The position numbers were made by a program, and so were the translations under genes. This document shows, in pieces, positions 1 through 11,500 of a stretch of 64,000 nucleotides of DNA (positions are counted from its first letter, which is position 1; each line of letters opens with the position of its first letter). The notes below the pieces were generated by a model that saw only the letters and a list, made by a program, of their open reading frames with translations, ran no database searches and had not been told where the DNA came from. This DNA comes from Symsagittifera roscoffensis (lineage: Eukaryota; Xenacoelomorpha; Acoela; Convolutidae): contig NC_087066.1 in assembly GCF_963678635.1 (NCBI RefSeq), positions 23,217,996-23,281,995 on the forward strand, written 5' to 3'.

Positions 1-1697
1 AATAAATATCACTAGGATGTTTGGTTTTACATCTTCAGAATTAAACTGAGCTAAATCCGACTTTGATATACTTTTTTCGTGAAACCTTGGGATCCATAAT
101 GAAATTGTTTCTTTGATTTTCGATGAAGTTGGTTCAATATTGTATTTAAAGTGGAGCGTGTGTCTTTGCTATTAGGTTATGGAATATGTTATTTTTAGTT
201 ATGCTAATGCGTACCATTGAGACTGTGAATTGATGGAAAGGATGAAATTTTTTTGACAGTGAAATAATCTTTTTTAGTGAAATGCATTCTGGGAGGTATT
301 AACTGCTTATCAAAGCTGTCAGATTGAATATTAAAATTAATGGCAATGGGATTCGATTCATTATTCCTTCCAATGCAACCCCCCAATCTAGTTTATCATA
401 CAAATTACGCTTTTACAATTACATTTCAAATACTCCTTTCTGATAAAAACAAAGAAGACGAATTAAAAGAAGACAGAAAAAATGAATAACTAATCCATTT
501 TCAGTAAAGTCTTCTTTATAACTCAACAATACAATTTTACTTTTCAATCGGAGTTTTTACCCCTTTCTCTGAAAAAAATCAAGAACTGAAAAAATACGAC
601 CAGGTCACATCGCAAAAACAAGATTTAATTTTGCTGAAAATTGGGTTTTGGAAATTTTCGAATCATTAAACGACAACAATGAGTACAATCACTTTTCGTA
701 AAAAAAAATTATACTGCAAAAGGATGGAAAGCACACTGCTGATGAAAAAGTGTTGGAATATTTCATTTCATTGAATTTCAGAAACACAAATAGTTCGCGG
801 CCATAAAATATCAAAGAAGGAAAATTAGGTCACCCTAAATTTAGTTTACATATTGTTTGTTGTTTATCAGAGCCGCTGAGTTGAGTTCTGCTGGTTTAAA
901 TTGAGCGTATCTAAAATTAATTATTATACTAGGGCTTTTTCCATCTTTAATATTTTCTCTGTAATGTATCTCTAAGCTGGGATTGGGTTTTGTGATAAAA
1001 TAATGATATATTTACATGTATTTCTCTGGTTTTTCAGAAATTTAATCAGAATAGCCTTAAGGAAATAAAATTTTGTTCGACTTTAAAGAAGCCGGTCTTT
1101 TTCTAGCGTATAATTTCATTTTTGATGAGGTATAAAATTTTGATGAAAAACCTTTTGATCTTTCAGCTGCGCGATGGGTGAAATCCTGATTAATTCTTGC
1201 TCGCCCAAATTTATTTGAAATAATAATTTTCTACCCCTTTTATGATTCCGACTGCCGCCTCAATGCAACCTCCCCCAACCTCCCCCGCCCGATTGAAACA
1301 CTAATTTGTGCTTTCCAAGTCGCAATTCCACCCAAGGGTAGAGTCAAAAACATTTAACCCAAAATTGAATTACTTTCAAATCAAAGATGTATGGATCATG
1401 CATCGTATCTTTGTGATTTAGATATTTAGCACTGATAATTTGACCTGTTAGCATAAATCACCAGCTTACTTTGATAACGACTTACTTAGATAGCAATTTA
1501 ATTTAAAAACTTACAGTCATTTTTATCGTAGCCCCTCCAGTAAAGTAAAAAAAAGTAGTCTCACCAAATTATGATCTTTTTTTTTATATTTTGGAGGTCT
1601 ATCATCTTTTTCTAAACTAGTCATTTTCACGAAAAGACTCTAAAATTGTTAAATCTTTCATCTCTCAGTTTTGGAAAAGGCTATCAAATGAAGTAAT
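1..1697. other. AT-rich non-coding sequence, presumably sall intron
   Basis: No gene is visible. It lies downstream of the last seen sall donor and so should be intron. It contains short A/T homopolymers. The minus-strand segment ending at a perfect GTAAGT donor near 1,515 is too short and low-complexity to call an exon. Confidence 0.5.
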
Positions 1698-2230
1698 TGT
1701 TCCGGCCACTGAAAATGGGTAGGAATTTTGTCTTCGGGTTTTTTGTATTTTTTTCGCAAAATCAGGTACCTCAAATAAATCATCAGAATGGGTTGAGTGA
1801 TGTATCATATTATAGCTCTCTCTCTCTCTCTGTCTGATTTATTAATTTTCAAAAAAAAAAATTAATGTTGAGAAAAACCAGTTTGAAATTTTTTTGGTCG
1901 AATTCGAGCAAGTAAAAGCGAGAGTAACATTTAATGTTTTTATATGAAATTTGGTTATTCAAGAAAATAACTCAGTTTTACGAAAGGAAAACAAGTTAAT
2001 GAAGGAAAACAAATTAATGCTTCGCAGGCATTTAAAAAAATGAAAAATGGAAGACAACTGCCGTTTTAATTGTCTGATCGTTTTTTAGGAACTCTCACCA
2101 CGCCACGCACACAAAATACGACCTTCTAAAAACGAAATTAAAAAAAAGGTAAAAAAATTTTCATAAGACTTTTTATAAATAACTGTCGGAATATTCTGGG
2201 TTACTTGCACAGCAAGCGGCTACTTCTATT
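1698..2230 (-). mobile_element. family C (Helentron-like) copy C1, diverged
   Basis: Read on the minus strand it begins with the AGTAGCCGCTTGCTGTGC end and an equivalent of GTTCCGAC, and ends with ATTTTCAGTGGCCGGAAC. Its interior shares text such as AAATCAGGTACCTCAAATAA and CGAATTCGAGCAA with the copy at 57,917. A (CT)n microsatellite sits at 1,817-1,832. Confidence 0.5.
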
Positions 2231-2387
2231 AAAATGAAATTATTTTGCGTTTTTAATAGCAATATATTTATGGGAAGTTGATTGAAGCGTTGTTAAAAGC
2301 AACATTTTTATGGGAAGTTGACGTTTGTGTTCATATGTGTGATTTGCGTGCGAGTAGTTGGGGTCAAAAGGTCAAACAATCACTGAC

Positions 2388-2540
2388 CTCCACGGATGGG
2401 TATTTGGCCTTGTGTCGCTGGAAGTGGACTTTGAGGTTGCCCTTGGTGGTGAATCGGTTGCCACAGATGTTGCACTTGAAAGGACGCTCCCCCGTGTGTG
2501 ATCGCACGTGGATCTGAAGTGCACTGTCACTGCCAAATGG
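2388..2540 (-). CDS. sall: sall exon with the paired zinc fingers
   Basis: This 51-codon phase 0-0 exon encodes the second half of finger one ([15 protein letters not shown]), the TGERPF linker and all of finger two, ending KYPSVE before donor GTCAGT. The acceptor TTGATTGTTTCAG splits finger one just after its second cysteine. Everything downstream of this donor is outside the window. Confidence 0.93.
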
Positions 2541-5500
2541 CTGAAACAATCAAAGCATGAATCATAGATGAAATTAACTCGGGTCAGAACTAATTATTTA
2601 AGTTCAATAGGTTTTCTGAATCGAAATTGATTTCAAGACAAATAAAAATTGTATCATTTTGTCATAACTTCTAAAAATTCGAACTTTAATTAAACTTCAA
2701 TTGGTTGTCTTAAGGAAAAAATCTTCTATACGATACAGGATTAGATTGTAAATGAAAACACAATTCGGCTTTTTGTTTCCTTTTTTAGTTCAGGTTCTAC
2801 AACGTCGCGGGTCCATGACTAGACTCTAGACTTAGCCTCAAACTGTATTGCGAGAAATAGAAAACAGATTTTAAAAAGAAATTATTTAAAAATCAGGCTG
2901 AAAACTGACCTTTTTGCAAAACTTGCAGCGATGTCTGTATGAATTATGACTGTCTCCATTGCTCACAGTTGGCAAATTTTTCACGTTCTTCGTGTCAATC
3001 GGCGATCTTTCAGACTCGGCTTTGATCAACTTCGGCATGATCAAATCCGACGCTGGATGACTCATATCAGAACTCATATGCGCCTTTCGTTTCAACAGGG
3101 GAAAACTTGCCATTCCAGTATTGATTCCCAAATCCCAAGGTTGCGGTTTGAAACCAGAGTTCAAAAATGAACCGGTTGGGTTATGGTTGGTAATGACTGG
3201 ACTTTGGCCTATGCCCAAAGTCAGTGGGTAGTTTGGAGGTAAACTATTCGTTGAGCCCAGCAAGTTTGACAAGAATTGAGATGATAAATTTGGGGAAGAC
3301 TGCGGATCATTTTTGAAAGCAAGCGGCGACGTCTGGTGGTTGTTTGTGGCTGAGATTTGTGTGGGGATTTTGAGACTGTTGTTGTTATTGTTGTTGGTGG
3401 GTGAGTGCTTGTTGATCAGCGAATTGACCGACAGGGGGTTTAAGTTTTGGTGCATTCCGAGCATGTTGGAGAACGATGAGTATTGCTGAAACAAAAAATT
3501 TTGCGTGAAAATTTTTTTTCTCGAAAAATAACGACCCATGGATTTCAATAATTTAGAAAGACGCTCTTGAATGAACCAAAAAATTGAATTTTGAGTAGCA
3601 GAATTATTGACTTACATTTTGAAGTAGAAGACCTGAATAAGGGTGCAACAAGGCGCCTGCGCCTCCTCCATTGGTATTTTGACCCGGTTGGAACAACCCG
3701 TTGCCAGCTGTATTATTCGAGGATGCCATTGCGAGTTGCAGAAACACACTTTGCAGGTATTGCGTCACTTGTTGAACTTGACGTTGCTGCTCTTGTTGCA
3801 TTTGTGAGTTCTGCAGGCTCGCATACGCATTCAGGCTAGCATTAGTTGATGTTACATCTTGCACGCTTGATAGGTAACTTTGCAGATACTTTTCGGTCAG
3901 TAGTTTTTGAGTCGCAGCATCAATTCCCAAACTTTGAAGGTTCGGATTCAGAGCCGAAGCCGGAATGTTGTCGGCCTGTCGCGTCTCAATTTTCACTTCC
4001 GACACGAACTCGGCATTAGGTGGTGTCATTTTTACTCTAGACTGTTCTTCGTGAAGTTGCTCAGCATTCAGATCTGAGGACCCATTTTGTTCACTCCAGT
4101 CATCTGACAGGTGTCTTTGAACTCCAGGAGTCTTTGAGTGTTGGTTAAAATAGTCGTTTTGAGGTTGTGAGTCACTTACGCTCGACGGAATCTCCATTTT
4201 TGACGAATCTGAACAAGTTTTATCTTTGTTTGAATAAATTTTAGTTTTTTCTTTAAACTCGTGCAAAAAATGATAAATATGAAAATTAATATTTAATTTG
4301 GAAAATATGATTTTCTCGGATCAGAAGTCAGAAGTTATTACTAGGGAAGATTATTTACACCGGAGCGAGTTTGAAATGCAGTCGCGGCGAGAGAATTACT
4401 GGAGTAGTGCTGAAATATAATTTGCATGGAAAGCAGTTTACTTTTATGGAAATAAAAAGATGTCAGGTTATTGCTGGGTTTATAAACCAGGCGGGTAGGG
4501 GGTAGGATGAAGAGGTGGCGATGGTGGTGGGGGGAGGGGGTTGGGTTTATAAGTTATTACTGACATATAACGGCGGAATTGATTAGCATGTGCTCAAGTT
4601 TGGCCACACTTGATTTGCGATATTTTGTATTTATGATTGAATTATTAAAATTTCAAGGTCTTCGGGGACTAATCGGAGGTCGAAATTCTTCCATTGATTG
4701 TTTTGTTGATGAGTGGCATTTATTATATTTATAACCTCCCCGTTTATTATCGAATTCAATTCCAGTCCCATAACTCATTTTCGCTCTTCTCTAATCCCCC
4801 CTCTCTCCTCGAACAAGTCCTTTCTAAATGCTCGACCTAATTGAGGGCTTAAAATGCACCGAAATAATCAACAATCCTGCACTGCCTGATTGTCGTCACG
4901 CCTCAATGGAGAAGAGAAAAGAAAAGAAGCGGCAATGGCCATTTTCTGCCACCAAATAACCAACCAACTCCGAATTACTCCAAGTCAAGTGGATGGCCAA
5001 CGCCAACCAACGCCTAACAGTTATCAAAATAAAAAGTATATTATTTTAGTTCTATTTATTTTTGATAAAAACAGAAAAACATTAACAATTGGAAAGAAAA
5101 CTGCAGATGTCTATGAGCCAAACTAACTTAATTAGAACCGTACCATTCATTACATCATGCAAATTTACCCGCGACTTCAATTGTTCAAAACCCCAGTATT
5201 TCTAAACCATGAATTCGACAACTTTTTAATTAACCCAGTATTTCTTATTTCGGAATAATTAAAATAAGTTCAACTCAAATTATCATAGCACTGTGTTGGG
5301 TGAATAAAGGTACAACATCTAAAAGTGTAGGTAAGAAAGGCCAGGTTGAAAAATTCAATAAGGCGGAATTGAGTTGATACGATTCATTTATTATCTTGTA
5401 AATATACGCAGAAAAGATTATGAATTTTTGTTTATAGCTGCGCAACTAAATTCTAATGCGCCCCGCGGCAGCTCAAAATTTTCCAGAGATATGATAAAAT

Positions 5501-8500
5501 ATATATATTATGCGAGGAACAAATACTTGAAAATATTGCATTTTTGCGATCGATATATTAAAATCGATACTGTGAAATTCAAGCAGGAAAACATTTGCGA
5601 AAATTAAATAAAATCGATAAAAATTTACATAAGTTTACTCACCGAGGCTTTGTGGCTAATGAATCACATTTATGTTTATTATATTTTTACAACTGCAAAC
5701 CTGTTGAACAAATTAACAGGGCACTCTGAGATATTATTTATTAGGAATAATAAAATGAAATAAAAGTTAATGGTCGTTTTAATTTAAGTATCAGCCACTA
5801 TGTTTGTGCAATAAAGGTGTGATTTATACCAGTTTTTATTGTCGAAAATTTGCCAAATGGCGTAGAAGGCTTCTTGTGAAAAGGTATGAAAATAATAACT
5901 AATTCATAATTTCACAGCAGTTTTATGGTCGGGGTTGACGGCTCGTGACAAAATAGTTGCCTTTTATTCATTTATCATTCTTTGTTCTTTCATTCACCAA
6001 AATAAGTGATCTGAACAAAAACAAAAAACAAAAAAAAACTGAGGATCAAACAAAAATTACCAGATATTATTTTGCATAAATAGCCGTAATGTATACAATC
6101 AAATATGGAGACTTGATTGATTTGGAATATTCTCGTCAGTTTTCTGCTTTCAAGTTGTTTTAAATTTTTTTCGACTTTGTGAAATAGCGCCTCGGAAAAG
6201 AAACACTTTTTGATGTGATAATTCAGTTATCGCGTTTTATGACTGTAAGTTATGATATTTGCAGAGGCCATTAAATTTTATATTATATCATATTGAAATG
6301 ACCAGCAGATCAAAAAAGGCTTTGTTTAAATTTCCATTTATTCCAGTCTCGTTTTCTCTCGCCTCGTTTGCTTGTGACCCAAAATACACAAATGAGAGCC
6401 CTCACTTTAGCCCCGTTTATTTAGCACAACTCACAAATTTGATTGCTGCTAAATTAATAGGGATAACATCTAACGGCAGAGATATACGAATGGTAGAATT
6501 TATGACCAAAGTTGGCCGACAATAATTTCGAAACTGGTATCATAATAAAAATTGAAATTTAATTTGACTCTTAAGGGTCATACCATCGCAAATTTGACTC
6601 CGATACATGCAAAAAAAAATAAAGGCAGAAAAAATGAGAAAAAAACTTCTATTCGCAAATTTATTCAATTGGAAAAAATCGTTTGTTAAAAGCCTCTTTC
6701 AAATGTCGTCGAGTTTGAAGAAACTTACATAAACCATATGAAGATAAATTGGACAACTTCTGACCAAAATTGAAATCATTTATGAGAAAATAGCAAAGTT
6801 GAAATTAGTTGGCAAACTTACCAAGTGGCTGCCGAGTTATTGTAAATTTTGAAAGTAACCATAACTTGTCAGGCAGTCATAAATTATAAATTTATTTGAA
6901 CACTAACTTGGACTTAATTCATACACAAGATTATATTTTCATAACAGTTTGTTTAGTTTGGTCTCCTTTGAAGAGATCTTTGAGTTTTTCACTTGAATCG
7001 ACTTCTCGGACTTTTGATGTGGCGCCGAACTAAATCGACCATAAAAATACTCTTTTAAAATTTAACTTCCACAGAGGCTTACACAAGTTAAGAATAATTG
7101 AGGTATTCATCATGAATATTTAAATATTTGGATTAAATTTCCTGATCTGAGAACGGAAAGTTTCCTAGAACTGTGAACTGTGACTCACACAATCAAACTT
7201 TATTTAATACAAGGATAGCCGGTTGCTGTGCGAGTGGCACTGAATGTTCCGACCCCATTCTCTTCAAGTTAGTGTTTTTTGCACGTCTTGTGATGTAGAG
7301 CTATATAAACGCGTACAAATTCAGTGAAATTGGCATAAATGACTACAATTGTCTTCAAAAACTAAAAATTGAAGATGGAAAATATTGTTCAAAAATTTTT
7401 TCTCTTTCATTGTTTGCACTAATAGTATTTTTGGAACATTTTTTTTTGCCAGAGAAGCGCTAAATAAGGCTTCCAAAACTAAAAAATCTAATGAAGAAAT
7501 AGCCTAAATTGGTAATTTTTATACATAAAGAACGTTACTCGATCGCGTTACTCGCTCTGAAACAGACCAAAAAATTCAAAAGTTTCAAACCGGTTTTTCT
7601 TGACCATAGGATTGTTTTGGCAATTTTAGAATGTCGTTCGAATCATGATGGAAAGGGCTTCAATATGATATATCACTCAACCCAATCCGATGACATTTTG
7701 TTATACCTGACTTTGTGTGGAAAAAACTAAAAAAAAACCTAAAACGCCTGTCTACAAAGTTTTTCCCAGTTTCAATGGTCGCAACAAGAACTAACTGAAC
7801 GTTTCTGTACAGAATCTGAATGTTCCGGATAGAACCGGGTTATTGTCAACAAAAAACCTTGAAAACTTGAACCAAGCTACTCGCTGGAAAAAAAATTCTT
7901 ATAGCAAGCAGCGCATCTTACAGCTTTGCACAGATTGATCCGAGAACCATTTTTAAGAGGGATCAACTTACTAAAAAATCGTTTTCATTGTGGTTCTTTG
8001 AGTTTGATCATTTTATTAGAACATCATTTTCCAAACATTTAAATAGATGACCTTTGATGCTATTCCTTAAAGTATCCTTTATCTGGTAGATTTATAAACA
8101 TTCGCTTTTCCATCTAATCTCCCATAAATTCAGCCGCATAATATTTATATGACACCAAAATACAATATATACTCATGTGCGCTTATAAACTTGAAAGGGC
8201 GAATTTATTCATCACCTTTGATGACAAATTGATTTATGGAAAATCGCTCGGTTTGAAGTGAACAAAATATGCGCACATGAAATTTCATAATTTCAAGTAG
8301 AGTAATCAAGTAAAAAAATAAATCCTTCACTACAACCTGATACTTTCGCTTTTAACTTTTTCTCTTATAATTGATTTTTATCAAAAGCAGCTCTGCTTTT
8401 GACGAAAAAATGACATAATTATTTTGCCAAACTTAGAACTATATTCATAAACTTTGGAAAAAGTGATCCTTTTTTTTTACAAAAATTGGGACATCCATTT

Positions 8501-11500
8501 GATTTATTGTGTTCTTTGAAGTGTGTAAGATGTCCGCAGAAAAAAAAACTCCAACTTTTTTGAAAGGCGTTTTAGTTCAAAAAATCGCCCTATAAACTGA
8601 ATGAAACTATATCTTACCTTGTTGAATATTTTGTTGACTTGTGGGTAATTTTTACAAATTGATTTTTTTTTTGCTGATTGAAATGTGATATCAGTTGACT
8701 TGGTTAAGTTTTAGTCAAGTTATTTCTTTATGAGTACCAATTCATAGGCCTTTGTTCCGACTGTTCAATGGTCGGAGTCGAAGCCACCGAAGCGAAGTGA
8801 ACAAACCATAACCACTTATCACTACACAATAGTTATGATGACGACTAAGACACGGTCAGGATTTTTAGGGATAATATATCTTGTAATAATAATAGCGACC
8901 AAAATTATAATTGCGTCGAGCATATGTAGTGACGGGCCATTTTATGAGCCGAGGCGATACTTTAATTTCCGCAAGCATATCGCATCAAATCTATTTGCCC
9001 AAAAACCTAAAAATTGAGTTTGAAATTTTTTTTTAATTTTCCCCCAAAAATTTTTGCTTCTTATCTTTTGATCAGTCGAAAGATCTGAGAGGATATTAGC
9101 GAAATTGAAAAGTTCTTATACTCAAAGCAGCATTAAGGCAATTGAGTGGTTTTATGGCTGATATGGCGTATGATTTCTAGTCTGGTGCAGAAAATGATGA
9201 AAAGGAAAAGGAAAGAAGATAAATGCCAGAGCCTGTCAAAAACAGCACAAATTTATATTTTATTATTACTTCAAACATCAATACAATATGATTTAATGGC
9301 TCAGTGTCGTATTAATATACAAACCCATCATCAGATTAAAATTTTGCAATATACTTGATCAGGTCAATATGAGATGAGAAAAAAAGCTTATTGAAAAAAT
9401 CATTTATATGATTTTTGGAAAAACGGAAGCTTCAGCTTAATTGAAGTTTCATTGACACTTTCTTAAAGCCTGAAACTATGGATTTTTCTATTGCGTCGAA
9501 AGTTTTTTTCAATCTAGTTTTGCCTTATGCCAACCCCCTCAAATCATGGCCTCTCCCCTGTATATGGCACAGTATATTATTCCATAATAACAATGATATC
9601 AACATGTGTCTAGCCGGTCAGTTTCTCCACTTGGGATGGGATCAATTAAAAACTAACAGCGCTCTTCCCTTGAAGTCTGACCCCGCCACATTTATGACCT
9701 AAATGGCTCTAATCAAAATCGGAAATATTGTTCACAACATCCGGGTAAGTATAACTTAGTCGCACTTCGTTCACATTTTAGTGTCAATACTTTATATTTG
9801 TGCATTGTAGAAATGTTTGACTACTGGCTGCGACTGGCTGAAGTTGAGATTGGTGTATTAATTTCGAACCCACTTAATTTTATTACTACAGGCAGCATGG
9901 AGTAGATCTGAAATATACACCTTATGGGCACACATAAAACGGCCATGGAATATTTAGATATAATTCAACATCACAAAATGAGGTCAGGCTATATGGCTTT
10001 AATGGGGTGCCATTACAAATAGGTGTTTTCTTTACTTACGGCCGATTTTTATTAAACGGCCGTAATAAACCAAACCCCCCTTTTGGGCAATAAAACAATA
10101 ACTAAATATTGAACCTTTCATGTAGTTTGGTTGGTACACACACAATTGCCCCATATTATATCTATGTATGACTAGAACTATTGGTGTTAAATTCAGAATA
10201 ACTGTTATTGCTGTTATCAATCAATGCCTGGCGCGAAAGTGTCGTAAAAGCAATCTCGCCTTCAGAAACGGATCAATAAAATAAAGTCAATTATATTTAT
10301 TAAATTGCTTTCTTCAAATATTACATCCAACACTAATGGTCGGCAGGTTTAATAGTAATAGTTAGTCAATACAATAAAACGGCAGAACAAACTACAATCC
10401 GCTATTTTCATATTTAATATCAAACCTTTGACAATTGGGTTCAAACATTAGACGGATGAAACTTATCGCTGCTAATTATTAATTAAACAATAGATTAGTC
10501 TTTGTTGCACCAGAAAAGGTGTTTGAATGACCTGCTTTGCCCGGAGTAGAAATTTAGAAATCAAAATTTTGATCCTTTTTTTGGGTCACCAGACAAATGG
10601 GGTGACGAAAAGTATATAATGTTTCACAACTAGTGCAGATTATGAGAATGCATTAGAAACTGCAGACAAACAATTACAAGATTTGAAGGAAAGTGGTTAC
10701 AAAATGTAATTACCTTTTTTCCTTTAATTTTTTTTTTCATTGAATAGCAAAGGGATAGCTATCACCTGGAAAAAAATCAACTTTTTTACATTTAAAAATT
10801 CATATCAAGTTTAAATTTATAGTTCGAACAAGGAAAAAGATTAAAAATACAGTATCCTCTAAGCTATTAAAAATACCTGTAAGGTCTTGATAAAACATTA
10901 ATTTTTCATCCCGGGCTGGAATTTTTTTTGAAGAAATTTTATTATTGCCAACATGAAGCGCAAGCTCGCGGCGTTTTTGTGAATATCAAATTCAAAAGAT
11001 AGTTTTCTCCCTTTTTGATATAAACAAGCGGCTTCTTTGTAATTTTTATGAAATTATTCAACAAAGATCTTTTAAACTACAGCAAATTCTGCTTTTTCCT
11101 AAAATTTTAATGAAGCCGCAAGCATATCTAAGATAAACGACACCAGTTTAATTTATGAGCGCCCATAAACACCTGAATTTTATCCAAAAAGAATCGAATC
11201 ACTTTTTAAAATTCTTTAAATCAGTGCTATAATTGAACACGGTAAATGAAAAATGAGTATTTCACAAATATGTAATTGAGAGTAAAAATTGATTAATAGA
11301 TATTCGAATGGAAGCAGGCTTCTCGAATATTTCCAATTTAGTATTTTTCATCAGCGATGATCATCAAAAATGTATTGACGGAATTGAATTCATTCACTAA
11401 ATTTACCCATTTTTCGGTCTTCAACCCAGTTCATTCAATCCGTCAATGTTTTTGTTCACGGTTTGTGGGAAAAATTAATGGATATTCTAGTATATTTCCG

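Noticed and set aside
1441-1530. Minus-strand donors (GTAAGT) as the next sall exon
   Set aside because: The required phase 0 reading meets a stop at once and the expected SALL sequence is absent.
3604-4266. Start of the sall frame at 4,266
   Set aside because: The codon is TTG, and a good acceptor at 4,209 with matching phase makes this an internal exon.
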